34,006 nt of DNA from a candidate division GN15 bacterium (GTDB taxonomy: Bacteria; Zixibacteria; MSB-5A5; GN15; FEB-12): the NCBI GenBank assembly GCA_014727815.1, contig WJMS01000213.1, forward strand, positions 1 to 34,006, given 5' to 3'. The position numbers were made by a program, and so were the translations under genes. The notes beneath the pieces were generated by a model. That model saw only the letters and a program-made list of their open reading frames with translations. It was not told the DNA's origin and searched no databases. Shown in pieces: positions 15,188 to 23,615 of this stretch (positions within the stretch are counted from its first letter, which is position 1; every line of letters starts with the position of its first letter).

Positions 15188-16950
15188 GCCGGCTGTACCT
15201 GCATGTTCTTTTTATCCCGCTTGTAGACCAGCCAATCGAGCAGCGAGAAGACCGAGAAGCAGATCCAGTAGAGGATCAGGCCCGCCGGCAGCGAGTAAAG
15301 GAAGAAACCCATCACCGGTGGCATCATGTACATCAGCGCCTTGTTCTGCTGAGTGCTCGAGGCCATCGTCAGGTGCTGCGAAAGGAACTGGGCGCCGACC
15401 ATGATGATCACGAGAACGATATACGGGTCGGTGAAACCGGTCGCGCCGTGCGAAAGATCCTGGATGAACCAGATAAAGGGCGCGTCGCGAAGCAAAATGG
15501 TCGATCTGAACACGGTAAACATGGCAAACAGCAGTGGCATTTGCAGCAATATCGGCAGGCAGCCGGAGAGCGGATTGACCCCGTGCTTTTTGTAGAGCTT
15601 CATCATCTCCTGGTTCATTGCCTGCGGATTTTTCGAATGCTTCTTTTTCAGCTCCTCGATTTTCGGCTGCAAGTCTTTCATCGCCTGCATCGACTTAAAC
15701 GACTTCAGCGACAGCGGCATCGTCACCAGTTTGATCAGCAGCGCGAAGATGATGATGACCCAGCCATAGTTACCGACCACGCTGAACAGCTTGGGCAGGC
15801 CCCACATAACAATCCAGGCAAACGGTTTGATAATCCAACCGACCACCGGGGTCGTGCCGATCCCCAGCATATCCTCGAGGCCGACTTCGTAATCGCTCAT
15901 CAGGAAATAGTCCATTGGCCCGACAAAAACCGTGAAGCTGTCGGTGACAGCTCCGCTGCCGGCAAACGGCATCTCCAGCGCTACCGTAACATCGCGCTTC
16001 TCCATCGACCCATCGGGCGTCTGAACTTTCCACTTCCGCCCTTCGGCCCGGACGCCCTCGGCCAACTGCGACCGGGGAATCATGGTTGCGGTGAAATACT
16101 TCGAGCGCACCCCGGCCCAGCTGGTGGTACCAAGCAGGGTCTGGTCGAGCTGGCTGTCTTCGTAGTCATCGAGCTGCTCACGTGAGCCACCCATGTAGGC
16201 GACCGCGTTCATTTCGTTGTAGTCGGTCTTTGGATCGGGTTCGGTAACCGGCGGCGGGTTGTTCCAGACCATATAGTACTTGCGGTCGATCCCCAGCCGA
16301 TCGCCATTGCGGACCTCTAAGACCATGTCAAATGAATACTTATCGCGATGGAACCAATAGCGCTTGAAAAACTCGACACCATTGGGCGCGACATACCGGT
16401 ATTCCACTTCAAGTGGTTGTCCGGAAACATTATACGTGCCTGATGCGAGCGAGGATTCGAACGGAAGCTGCCCGGTCATGACCGCCCCCTGGGCGAAACT
16501 CGCCTCGGGCGAGACATTCATCGGCTCCGGCAGCATCTCGATCGGTTCACCATCCCGATAGGAATGCTCCTTGAGCAACATCGACACCGGCCCGCCGCCC
16601 TGGTTGATCAGGATGACTTCGTACGTGTCGGTCTCGACCACGATCGTGTCGATCACGCCGGCTTGCTCGGCCATAAACGGCAGCGTGTCAGTCTGTTTTG
16701 CAACCGCGCCGGTGGTGTCGGTGAGCAGGCTGGGCAGATCGCCGGTCGGCTCAGCAGCCCGGGTGGGCTGGGTGTCGGTTGGCTGTTGCTGCGGCGGCGG
16801 CTGTTCGGCAGTGGCCGTATCTACCTGCTCGGTAGTCTGGGCCGGCTGCTCGGGCGCGGGCTCATGAAGGCCGAGAAACTCAAGAATCTGCCAGTAGAAA
16901 AGGATTACTACGGCCAGTAGAACGACCAGAACAATCGACTTCCTGTCCAC
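15184..16950 (-). CDS. yidC: Membrane protein insertase YidC (Oxa1 family)
   Basis: 588 aa. Inserts and folds inner-membrane proteins, alone or with SecYEG. The first membrane helix is at about residues 5-24, followed by a Pro/Gln/Thr-rich linker (about 28-65). The large beta-sandwich periplasmic domain (to about 335) is a Gram-negative feature. The conserved five-helix core follows, with the basic coiled-coil hairpin SMQAMKDLQPKIEELKKKHS and the NPLSGCLPILLQMPLLFAMF signature. GTG codons occur at 16956 and 16950. The second is preferred because AAAGGA lies 8 nt upstream and it gives MDRKSIVLV, which resembles other YidC starts. It overlaps the mnmE GTG by 4 bp. Confidence 0.95.
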   Translation of the reverse strand: MDRKSIVLVVLLAVVILFYWQILEFLGLHEPAPEQPAQTTEQVDTATAEQPPPQQQPTDTQPTRAAEPTGDLPSLLTDTTGAVAKQTDTLPFMAEQAGVIDTIVVETDTYEVILINQGGGPVSMLLKEHSYRDGEPIEMLPEPMNVSPEASFAQGAVMTGQLPFESSLASGTYNVSGQPLEVEYRYVAPNGVEFFKRYWFHRDKYSFDMVLEVRNGDRLGIDRKYYMVWNNPPPVTEPDPKTDYNEMNAVAYMGGSREQLDDYEDSQLDQTLLGTTSWAGVRSKYFTATMIPRSQLAEGVRAEGRKWKVQTPDGSMEKRDVTVALEMPFAGSGAVTDSFTVFVGPMDYFLMSDYEVGLEDMLGIGTTPVVGWIIKPFAWIVMWGLPKLFSVVGNYGWVIIIFALLIKLVTMPLSLKSFKSMQAMKDLQPKIEELKKKHSKNPQAMNQEMMKLYKKHGVNPLSGCLPILLQMPLLFAMFTVFRSTILLRDAPFIWFIQDLSHGATGFTDPYIVLVIIMVGAQFLSQHLTMASSTQQNKALMYMMPPVMGFFLYSLPAGLILYWICFSVFSLLDWLVYKRDKKNMQVQPA

Positions 16951-16995
16951 AGTCACAGTCCTTTATATTTATATCGCATAATAACTTACCTATCT

Positions 16996-17259
16996 CTACG
17001 GAACGGGATCCCAACCGCCCTCATGCCACGGATGGCACCGGGCGATTCGCTTGATCGCCAGCCAGCTGCCCCTGAACGCCCCGTATTTCTTCAACGCATC
17101 CTCAGCGTAGTGCGAACAGGTCGGCGCGAAGCGACACTGGTTGCCCATGACCGGGGAGAGGGTATAGCGATACAGATAAATAACGGCAATAAACGGGTAG
17201 GCCGCCCAGGAGATTCTACCGGGGCTGCTGTGAGAGGCGTGTGAAGATCCGGCTGACAT
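16996..17259 (-). CDS. yidD: Membrane protein insertion efficiency factor YidD
   Basis: 87 aa. Small membrane-associated protein that aids YidC-dependent insertion. The YidD/UPF0161 core is complete: YLYRYTLSPVMGNQCRFAPTCSHYAEDAL, then a GAFRGSWLAIKRIARCHPWHEGGWDPVP tail with the invariant cysteines. The N-terminal extension of about 25 residues is Ser/His-rich and poorly conserved, so the start is uncertain; the ATG at 17259 or a TTG at 17265 both lack a clear ribosome site. The first part overlaps the end of rnpA by about 44 bp in another frame. Confidence 0.92.
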   Translation of the reverse strand: MSAGSSHASHSSPGRISWAAYPFIAVIYLYRYTLSPVMGNQCRFAPTCSHYAEDALKKYGAFRGSWLAIKRIARCHPWHEGGWDPVP

Positions 17260-17566
17260 CAGCAATCAATGTTTCCACCGTCGGAGTGTCCGCTTTCGGC
17301 CGCGCCAGGATCCCCACCCAGCCGGGGACGGTCAGTTGGTTTCGCGAGAGGCGAATCGCCTCCCGAAACAGCCGCTTGAGCCGGTTGCGATAGTGCGCTT
17401 TGCCGCAGGAGCGGGGGACGAATACGCCGTAGCGGAACTCGTCGGCCGGACGCCAGAGCAGGGTAAAAGAATCCCCGGGTAGTCGCCGTCCCTCACGGAA
17501 AAGCTGGTCGATCGCGACCCGGCCTTTCAGGCTTTCACTCCGGGGTAATCTACTTCTTGCGGCCAA
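17216..17566 (-). CDS. rnpA: Ribonuclease P protein component
   Basis: Protein subunit of RNase P, which trims the 5' leader of tRNA precursors. 116 aa, normal size. It begins [22 protein letters not shown], and the RNR box is [13 protein letters not shown] at about residues 60-72, which binds the RNA subunit. The likely start is a TTG at 17566 lying inside the last codons of rpmH (17-bp overlap); no ATG is available near the N-terminus. Overlap with rpmH is known in some bacteria and here implies coupled translation. Confidence 0.93.
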   Translation of the reverse strand: MAARSRLPRSESLKGRVAIDQLFREGRRLPGDSFTLLWRPADEFRYGVFVPRSCGKAHYRNRLKRLFREAIRLSRNQLTVPGWVGILARPKADTPTVETLIADVSRIFTRLSQQPR

Positions 17567-17702
17567 CGCGGACAGTCAGACGTTTTCTGCCCTTGGCCCG
17601 GCGACGCGCCAGGACCTTGCGGCCGTTTTTAGTCGCCATCCGTTTCCGGAAGCCATGATCATTCATCTTCTTCCGGTTCGATGGCTGAAATGTCCGTTTC
17701 AT
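17550..17702 (-). CDS. rpmH: 50S ribosomal protein L34
   Basis: 50 aa, almost invariant family: [18 protein letters not shown], then [19 protein letters not shown]. It is slightly longer than E. coli L34 (46 aa) because of the [10 protein letters not shown] tail. The ATG at 17702 has GAGGT about 8 nt upstream, and a promoter lies at 17738-17765. It is the first gene of the long origin-type run and overlaps rnpA by 17 bp. Confidence 0.96.
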   Translation of the reverse strand: MKRTFQPSNRKKMNDHGFRKRMATKNGRKVLARRRAKGRKRLTVRVGRKK

Positions 17703-17737
17703 ATGATGCTACCTCTGATATTCTATCGTAACGCGAG

Positions 17738-17765
17738 AATATACCCAAAAATGGTTGATCGTCAA
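17738..17765 (-). promoter_or_regulatory. Putative promoter of the rpmH gene run
   Basis: On the minus strand: TTGACG (17760-17765), 16-nt spacer, TATATT (17738-17743). The predicted start is near 17731, leaving a leader of about 29 nt. Confidence 0.6.
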
Positions 17766-17832
17766 GATATTAATGCCCCATCGACCGGCGCCACCGATGC
17801 TTCCGAATCGTTTGGACCGGTGCGCTTTTCGC

Positions 17833-17863
17833 CTGACCGACCCGTTGCAATCTACTATATATT
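17833..17863 (+). promoter_or_regulatory. Putative promoter placed for a leaderless epimerase mRNA
   Basis: TATATT at 17858-17863 is followed by exactly 6 nt and then the ATG (17870), so transcription should begin on the start codon. The -35 is weak (CTGACC at 17833-17838, 17 nt from an overlapping TATATA at 17856-17861). There is no Shine-Dalgarno sequence. Confidence 0.4.
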
Positions 17864-17869
17864 CCCCTC

Positions 17870-18805
17870 ATGGCCGACCTGTCCCGGAAACTGCTCAACC
17901 TGCTCCAGTACTTCGGTGTCCGTTCCCGAAGTTACTACCATTCCGAGGCTGTAGCCAACTACGATCCGGAGCAACCGCTCGCCTACTATCTCGACCACAC
18001 ACCGCGCGCCGCCTACACCGGACCGACCGATCCCGACGGTCTGCCGCTGTATACGATCGATGGCGCGCAGGACTATCTGCCGGTCCTGGTCGCGCTTTTC
18101 GCGCTCGGTCACTGCGATCGCTATCTTCGCACCGGCGAGCAAGACCACCATACCATGCTGGTCCATGCGGCCGACTGGTTTGTCGGGCATCAACAAAACG
18201 ACGGTGGCTGGCGCACGCCCTGGCCGATGCGCAAATTCAATCTCGAGGCCGGGTTTGTCTCGGCCATGGCCCAGGGAATGGGTATATCGACCCTGGTGCG
18301 GGCCTACCGACTCGAAAACCACGATGACTATCTGCGCGCGGCAACAGCCGCAGTCGACCTGTTCACCATTCCGGTGGCCGAGGGTGGCGTGCGGACGGAG
18401 ACCGATGGTCGTGTCTTTTACGAAGAGTACCCGTGTGACCCTCCGGCCCACGTGCTCAACGGTTTTCTCTATGCCGTGTGGGGATTGTACGATCTCATTC
18501 GGCTGCAGGACGACCCGGCTGTCCGCAGTTTATGGGACGATGGTCTATCGACCCTCATTGCCTGGCTGCCGCAGTTTGACTCCGGCTACTGGTCGTGGTA
18601 CCATATCGGGCCGGGTATCGCCAACCCGGCGACCATTCCCTATCACAAACTGCATATCGAACAGTTGCGTGTCATGCACGCGATAACGGGAGAAGCCGTT
18701 TTTGCGGAGTACGCCGATCGATGGACTGGCTATCTCTCGCACCGCTTCAACGCCATGCGCACGCTGCCGAAAAAGATCCGCTGGAATCTCGTGCGAGGGA
18801 TGTGA
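17870..18805 (+). CDS. D-glucuronyl C5-epimerase-like protein
   Basis: 311 aa. The pattern matches the C-terminal catalytic domain of D-glucuronyl C5-epimerases (PF06662-type, an alpha/alpha-toroid), which convert glucuronate to iduronate in heparan-like polymers. Landmarks are HQQNDGGW (107-114), an AGFVSAMAQGMGISTLVRAY segment (127-146), a FYEEYP segment, HVLNGFLYAVWGLYDL, and a late DSGYWSWYHIGPG followed by YHKLHIEQL. No signal peptide or membrane helix is seen, unlike the eukaryotic Golgi enzymes. No polysaccharide synthesis genes are adjacent except the convergent murJ, so the substrate is unknown. A bacterial surface glycan is the natural guess. It appears to be translated without a leader. 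Confidence 0.75.
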   Translation: MADLSRKLLNLLQYFGVRSRSYYHSEAVANYDPEQPLAYYLDHTPRAAYTGPTDPDGLPLYTIDGAQDYLPVLVALFALGHCDRYLRTGEQDHHTMLVHAADWFVGHQQNDGGWRTPWPMRKFNLEAGFVSAMAQGMGISTLVRAYRLENHDDYLRAATAAVDLFTIPVAEGGVRTETDGRVFYEEYPCDPPAHVLNGFLYAVWGLYDLIRLQDDPAVRSLWDDGLSTLIAWLPQFDSGYWSWYHIGPGIANPATIPYHKLHIEQLRVMHAITGEAVFAEYADRWTGYLSHRFNAMRTLPKKIRWNLVRGM

Positions 18806-18807
18806 GC

Positions 18808-18827
18808 GGTTCACGTTCGTGTGAACC
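18808..18827. terminator. Hairpin between the convergent epimerase and murJ genes
   Basis: GGTTCAC/GTGAACC (18808-18814 with 18821-18827) with a 6-nt loop. It starts 2 nt after the epimerase stop and covers the murJ stop codon. There is no U tract on either side, so it may be a weak bidirectional stop or an mRNA 3'-end stabiliser. Confidence 0.4.
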
Positions 18828-20370
18828 TGGCGACAATTCGTTCAACCACCATTCTCGGCTCCGGCAACCTGAGCAGAAACGCAACCACCGCATAGATTCC
18901 GATACCGACAAGCGCCATCACCAGCAGCCGCCCGAATGTTTCCCACAGGCTGTAGCTCATATCCGACGGCCACGCGTGGGCCAGCAGATACCAGCCGCCC
19001 GCTGTGATTGCGAGGGCAAGCGCAATCTTGATGACGGCGGGTATGAGAAGATCGCGAAGCGTGACCCGCAATTGCCGCCCCAGGTCAACCGTCATGAGTA
19101 TGGCCCCGGTCAGCCACGCACAACTCGTGGCCAGCGCCAGACCATCATGGCCGAGCGGTCCGACCAGCACGAAGCTGAGCGCTATCTTGACCAGCAGCAA
19201 CAGCAGGAGAAACATGCCCAGCCGACCCATCATCATCCGCGCATAGTAGAAACGCATCTGGAAGATGTAGATCGAGTAGAACAGCACGCCGAGTGCATAG
19301 TAGATCAACGGCGATGTCGTCAGCTGCAGCGAGGTCATATCAAACTCGCCGCGCATGAAGGCGATACGCACGATATCCGGGGCGAACAGAATCACCCCCG
19401 CGGCAACGAGGGCAAGAACGAATACAATCAGGCGCAGTGACTGACGGTATAGACTTGCCAACCGTTCGCGCTGATCAGTCACCGACAGGTCGGTGATCCA
19501 GGGGAAGGCCGCAAAGTTAAAGGCGACCACAAACATGCCGGTCGGGATATGAATCAAAAAGACGGCGTAACGTAAAGCGGAGATCTGCCCCTCGCCGAGA
19601 TAACGGGCCGCCAGCATGCGGTCGATTGTCGGATAGAGCAGGGCGATCGATTCCACCGCCGCCACCACCAGGGTCAAACGAAGCAACCGTCGGGCAATCT
19701 TGCCGTTGGCCCGGAAAGCTCCCCCGGGACCAACCACGATCACCGCGAAGAGCACATTGAACAGGCAGGCCGCGATCGAACCGAACAGCCAGCCCCAGGC
19801 CAGCGACTCAATCCCCAGCGATCCCTCGAGCAGCCACAGCGCCAGCAGGATCACGACATTCATGAGCATCGAAGTAGTCGCCGGCACAATGAAGTGCTTG
19901 CGATAGAACAGCCAGCCGCGTGCGTACGACTCCAGTCCGCGGAAAAAAACTATTGGGGCCAAAATCTGCAGGAGATTGTACCCGAGCGTCCGCTCGGTTA
20001 CCGACAGCTCCGGCGCGAGGATATACAGCACCTGCTCGCGAAAGACAAACAGCGCGACCGTGCACAGCCCCAGCACAAGCGCCAGGCCGAGCAGGCCGTT
20101 CCAGAACAGCGCCGACTCGGACTCCTGCCGGTTGACGGTTGCCTGCTTGAAGAGCGGGATAATGACAGTCGGGACAGCTGCGAAGAGAACGAAAAAGGCC
20201 AGCTCCGGCACGGTGAAGGCCAGCAGGAAGGTGTCGAGCGTGAGGTCGGTGCCGAACAGCCCGGCGATCATGGCTTCGCGAAGGTAGCCGACCAGCCGGC
20301 CGATAACATTGGTACCGATCATAACCAGCGAGCCGGCCAGCAGCGACTGTGTCAGCAGACGGGATTTCAC
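18811..20370 (-). CDS. murJ: Lipid II flippase MurJ (MviN)
   Basis: Flips lipid II across the inner membrane for wall synthesis. 519 aa with about 14 predicted membrane helices, as expected for the MOP-superfamily protein. The N-terminal pattern GTNVIGRLVGYLREAMIAGLFG matches the family phrase with the essential Arg, and YARGWLFYRKHFIVPATTS and PTGMFVVAFNFAAFPWI are also typical. The frame runs 35 codons further upstream, but the GTG at 20370 has AGGAAAGGG close upstream and begins the KSRLLTQSLLAGSLVMIG helix. A promoter lies at 20398-20425. It converges on the epimerase gene. Confidence 0.92.
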   Translation of the reverse strand: MKSRLLTQSLLAGSLVMIGTNVIGRLVGYLREAMIAGLFGTDLTLDTFLLAFTVPELAFFVLFAAVPTVIIPLFKQATVNRQESESALFWNGLLGLALVLGLCTVALFVFREQVLYILAPELSVTERTLGYNLLQILAPIVFFRGLESYARGWLFYRKHFIVPATTSMLMNVVILLALWLLEGSLGIESLAWGWLFGSIAACLFNVLFAVIVVGPGGAFRANGKIARRLLRLTLVVAAVESIALLYPTIDRMLAARYLGEGQISALRYAVFLIHIPTGMFVVAFNFAAFPWITDLSVTDQRERLASLYRQSLRLIVFVLALVAAGVILFAPDIVRIAFMRGEFDMTSLQLTTSPLIYYALGVLFYSIYIFQMRFYYARMMMGRLGMFLLLLLLVKIALSFVLVGPLGHDGLALATSCAWLTGAILMTVDLGRQLRVTLRDLLIPAVIKIALALAITAGGWYLLAHAWPSDMSYSLWETFGRLLVMALVGIGIYAVVAFLLRLPEPRMVVERIVARFTRT

Positions 20371-20397
20371 ACGAGCCCTTTCCTGTTGGATCGACAC

Positions 20398-20425
20398 AAT
20401 ATAGGCCGCCTGCCGGGGCTGGCAA
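20398..20425 (-). promoter_or_regulatory. Putative promoter of murJ
   Basis: On the minus strand: TTGCCA (20420-20425), 16-nt spacer, TATATT (20398-20403). The predicted start is near 20391, leaving a leader of about 21 nt with the ribosome site. Confidence 0.5.
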
Positions 20426-20583
20426 TGTTTGAAATTGCCGCCCGGTCCGGGCCGTTGTTTTGTTTGACATCGCACGCACTCATCGCCTACTTCACGGTAG
20501 TCGGAGAGTCGTGGGGCGATGTTTCACCGGCTGTTTCGCGGCTCCGGGCGCCCCCGAAGTGGCGCCGGTAGCAAAAATGAGGC

Positions 20584-20612
20584 TGGATTTTATGGAAACT
20601 TGCCGATAGATT
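20584..20612 (+). promoter_or_regulatory. Putative promoter of the 123-aa protein gene (leaderless type)
   Basis: TGGATT (20584-20589), 17-nt spacer, TAGATT (20607-20612), then 8 nt to the ATG at 20621. A second -10-like TATACT overlaps at 20612-20617. No ribosome site is present. Confidence 0.35.
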
Positions 20613-20620
20613 ATACTAGT

Positions 20621-20992
20621 ATGGAAGTTGAATCGCTCAAATACTTTAAGTATGAAATTGCGGTCGGCGCAGCCGTGCCGGTGCCGAAACCGAAATCCGA
20701 TGCCTACCCGAACAACCAGAACTCGGTGCAGGAATTCCTCTACACCCTGTGCAAGGAGAATATCGGTGCGCTGGGCAAAGTGGAAAAGGAGTGGGTGTTC
20801 AACGAAGCGGTAGTCGGCGAGAAAGTACGACTCGACAACCGCCCCGACCTTCGCAGGATCTTCGATTTCGCCGAGGAACTGAAGATGATCGAGCCGGCCC
20901 CGGACCAGAGTGGCGACGGCTGGCCGGAGGGATTTTGCGCCTACAAGTTATCAGACACCTACTGGACCAAGTTCGATAAATTTGCGCCATAG
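20621..20992 (+). CDS. Unknown conserved-looking 123-aa soluble protein
   Basis: I do not recognise this family. 123 aa with no membrane helix or signal. A short first segment (MEVESLKYFKYEIAVGA) is followed by a proline-rich stretch (VPVPKPK), then helices (NSVQEFLYTLCKENIGALGKV, PDLRRIFDFAEELKMIEP) and an aromatic end (YKLSDTYWTKFDKFAP). The helical middle could be a small winged-helix-like unit, but that is only an impression. The frame is open 34 codons further upstream. The ATG at 20621 is chosen because the upstream codons are low-complexity Arg/Gly/Ser and a -10 element lies just before it. A strong terminator follows, so it is a one-gene transcript. Confidence 0.65.
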   Translation: MEVESLKYFKYEIAVGAAVPVPKPKSDAYPNNQNSVQEFLYTLCKENIGALGKVEKEWVFNEAVVGEKVRLDNRPDLRRIFDFAEELKMIEPAPDQSGDGWPEGFCAYKLSDTYWTKFDKFAP

Positions 20993-21017
20993 GACACGGC
21001 GTGAGTATGAAGCGAAA

Positions 21018-21044
21018 AGTCCTCGACCCACGGGGGCTTTTTTT
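21018..21044 (+). terminator. Rho-independent terminator after the 123-aa protein gene
   Basis: Stem AGTCCTCG/CGGGGGCT (21018-21025 with 21031-21038, two G-U pairs), 5-nt loop, followed by an unbroken T run to 21044. Confidence 0.75.
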
Positions 21045-21208
21045 GTGGGGAGAATCTCAGAAGACGAACGGACACACGTGTCCATCACGTGTCTTCCACA
21101 CGCCGGATATCCCTTGCCCGAACACCACCTACCGGCTATCTTGAGATACCAACCGCAGCATTCTTCCCCTCAGCACCATACCTGTCACTCTCTTTAAGGA
21201 GGCTTTCC

Positions 21209-21721
21209 ATGTCGAGAGCTGCACGTATCGCCATTCCCGTCGCCGCCCTGCTGCTCATGGTCGCTGCGACGGTGATTTCAAGTTCACACGAAACCGGTCT
21301 GCCCGAAGACCTGGCCTCGTTTACACACGTCAACACACTCGTCGTGCCGGACACCACCAGCCCGATCCACGGTATCCATCATTTCTACGCCAACAAATCG
21401 GCCCTGAAGACGATGAAAGCGGGTGTCGACGGCGGCTCGTATCCTGACGGCGCCGCATTTGTCGGTGTCGTCTTCGCGCCGCACAAGACCGATGATGGTC
21501 GTTATCGCGAGGGCGACCGGGCGGCGTACACCCTCATGCGCAAGGATGCCGGCAACGATGCGACTTCGGAGACCGGCGGCTGGCACTTTGTGATGTTTAC
21601 GGCTGACGGTGAGAAGATGGATATCGATCCGGTCAAGAACTGCTTCGGCTGTCACCAGCCGCACCAGAAGACCGACTTCGTCATGTCGGAGCTGCTGGCG
21701 ATTTCACCGATGATGAAGTAG
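21209..21721 (+). CDS. Cytochrome P460-family c-type heme protein
   Basis: 170 aa. An N-terminal signal (hydrophobic residues 8-23) exports it to the periplasm. The body matches the P460 family: FTHVNTLVVPD, HHFYANKSAL, a YPDGAAFVGVVF strand, then GGWHFVMFTADGE. The single heme c site CFGCH is at C145/C148/H149, close to the end as in the family. Characterised relatives oxidise hydroxylamine or bind NO, but many P460-fold proteins have unknown substrates, and the Lys-heme cross-link cannot be judged by eye. The ATG at 21209 has AAGGAGG 6 nt upstream, which rules out the longer frame from 21089. No nitrification genes are near. Confidence 0.85.
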   Translation: MSRAARIAIPVAALLLMVAATVISSSHETGLPEDLASFTHVNTLVVPDTTSPIHGIHHFYANKSALKTMKAGVDGGSYPDGAAFVGVVFAPHKTDDGRYREGDRAAYTLMRKDAGNDATSETGGWHFVMFTADGEKMDIDPVKNCFGCHQPHQKTDFVMSELLAISPMMK

Positions 21722-21750
21722 GCGCACCGTAGCAGGGTACGGCAGGCCGC

Positions 21751-23571
21751 TCACTCCTTCAGGCGCAGCAGCACCCTGGCAGTAAGTCCGCTGAGGCTCA
21801 CTCCGGTATCGGTCAGATACCCCGAGGCATGACCGATTGTCATCCTGCCCTCGAACGCCTCCGAGGACAGTTCGAACGTCATGGTCTCGGTCGACATCGT
21901 GTTCATATCGGTGACCGTGCGGGCCAGGGTACGGATCGTGTCGGCCAGCGGCAGGAAGGCAACACGGGTCGAATCGGTCATCGCCCGCTCGAGCGATAAC
22001 GCCAGGGTGGCTGTGGCGCTGTCGTGCGACACGTACAATGAGTGATCCGCAAACTGGTATGTCATCGTGTCCCGGGCGACAGGCAGGCCGGTGATGTCCA
22101 CGAGGTAGTCATACCCGGCTACCGACAGTCCCTGCTGCCGGCGCACCATCAGTGAAAACCATTCACCCTCTTCAGCCCGGCGCCAGTTCGGTACAAAGGC
22201 GACACCGAATGACCTGGTGATCGCCTCGGCCATCGCGTAGGTTGCCACCGTATCGAGTGAGGCCAGCGTGCTGTCATCGAGAAATGGCCGGAACGCCTCG
22301 GCGCCATGCCACTCGCCGAGGTAACGGACAATACTGCTGATCTCCCGGCGGTCTTCAAACGGCACGTCGCTCTCGCCCGTGGCCGCCCTGTCGAGCAAGT
22401 TGTACTGATTAATATAGCCGTGCAACCGTCCCTGCTGACTCGATTCCGCCACCGAAAAGGCCGACCAGGGACCAAAAGCCGAGAGAATCGCCAGGGCACA
22501 CAGCACCATCGGGATGATACGGATGTCCTTGGTCCGGCTGACAATGAAGTAGATCATGACAATGGTCAGGCCGATCGCCATGGCCAGCACGAAATAGCGG
22601 TTCTCCGTGAAGCCGTAGTCGCCGATTCGGGTGAGGATCGCGAAGTAGAGCATGATTACGAGCGGCGCCAGCGCTCGAAAGAACCAGGTGATAAACAACC
22701 GCACCCATCGATTCTCGGCCAGCGTGCGAAGCGGATAGAGCAGCAACAGCGAGAGTATGCCGACCACCGAGTACCACAGCACGAGCTGCGACACCCAGCC
22801 TTTCGGCCAGTCCCAGGTAACCACGATCTTCAGCTCGTACGCTATCAGGATGACGAAGTACAGCGCCACCAGCGGCAGCAGCACAAACTGCGTAAAGACT
22901 TTCAGTCCCTTGGGATACTGTTCCGCCTGATTGAGCCCGGCGAGATCATCCGGCACCCCCGCCAGAAAAAACCAGGTATTGAATACACCGGCCATCAGGA
23001 TCCACAACTGAATGTAGCGATCCTCGGGGATATCGACCCCAAACAGATAGTCAAGCGCGGCCAGGGCAATCACCAGCCCGACAAACAACACCGCCGAGTA
23101 GAGCGCGGCGGTCAGAAAGCGAAGAAACAGCGCCTTGTTGTAGTGCCAGAAACCGTTGATCTGATCCCCGCCCATATACGGCACAAACGCCACGAGGAAG
23201 TGCAGGCCGATCGCCAGGAGCAGAAACCGAACGATATGCATCACCGGCGAAAACGGATCAGCGGGCAGCGACAGGTAGTAGCCGACCAGAAGCACCACCC
23301 CGGCCGCCTGGACCGCGAGTCGGGCCGACGATGACCACGTCTGTCGTTCGGCCCAGACAGTCAGGGCGAAAAACAGCGGCAGGCCGAGTGCGGCGGTCAG
23401 CAGAAGACGCTGCAGGAGCTGCGCGAATTCACCGGTTTGATGCTCCACCGCAATGATCGCCGCCGCAGCGCCGGCCAATGCACTCAGCAGCATGAATGGG
23501 AACCGTCGGGCGGTCCCGCCGGCGGCGCGCAGAACATGGTCGTACGATGGAAAGCGCTTGCTGATCGACAT
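21751..23571 (-). CDS. DUF4153 multi-pass membrane protein
   Basis: 606 aa. About 11 membrane helices in residues 25-405, then a C-terminal globular part of about 200 residues that begins VAESSQQGRLHGYINQYNLLD. The HFLVAFVPYMGG and FWHYNKALFLRFLTAALYSAVLF phrases are typical of DUF4153 proteins, whose function is not established. The C-terminal part is rich in Thr, Ser and Asp and is probably outside the inner membrane. It starts at the ATG at 23571 with GGGAG about 10 nt upstream, 44 nt after the MscS gene. The two are likely cotranscribed. Confidence 0.8.
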   Translation of the reverse strand: MSISKRFPSYDHVLRAAGGTARRFPFMLLSALAGAAAAIIAVEHQTGEFAQLLQRLLLTAALGLPLFFALTVWAERQTWSSSARLAVQAAGVVLLVGYYLSLPADPFSPVMHIVRFLLLAIGLHFLVAFVPYMGGDQINGFWHYNKALFLRFLTAALYSAVLFVGLVIALAALDYLFGVDIPEDRYIQLWILMAGVFNTWFFLAGVPDDLAGLNQAEQYPKGLKVFTQFVLLPLVALYFVILIAYELKIVVTWDWPKGWVSQLVLWYSVVGILSLLLLYPLRTLAENRWVRLFITWFFRALAPLVIMLYFAILTRIGDYGFTENRYFVLAMAIGLTIVMIYFIVSRTKDIRIIPMVLCALAILSAFGPWSAFSVAESSQQGRLHGYINQYNLLDRAATGESDVPFEDRREISSIVRYLGEWHGAEAFRPFLDDSTLASLDTVATYAMAEAITRSFGVAFVPNWRRAEEGEWFSLMVRRQQGLSVAGYDYLVDITGLPVARDTMTYQFADHSLYVSHDSATATLALSLERAMTDSTRVAFLPLADTIRTLARTVTDMNTMSTETMTFELSSEAFEGRMTIGHASGYLTDTGVSLSGLTARVLLRLKE

Positions 23572-23615
23572 GCTGCTGTGACTCCCTGTAGCTGGTGTCC
23601 TGCCCGTTTCGCCGG

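Noticed and set aside
16942-16950. CTGTCCACA near the yidC start as a DnaA box
   Set aside because: Two mismatches from TTATCCACA, inside coding sequence, with no other boxes around.
20519-20536. Possible third parS-like site (TGTTTCACCGGCTGTTTCGC)
   Set aside because: Only the left half matches parS. The right half is not its inverted complement, so there is no palindrome for ParB.
21727-21742. CCGTA/TACGG hairpin between the P460 and DUF4153 genes as a terminator
   Set aside because: A 5-bp stem without a U tract on either strand is too weak to call.
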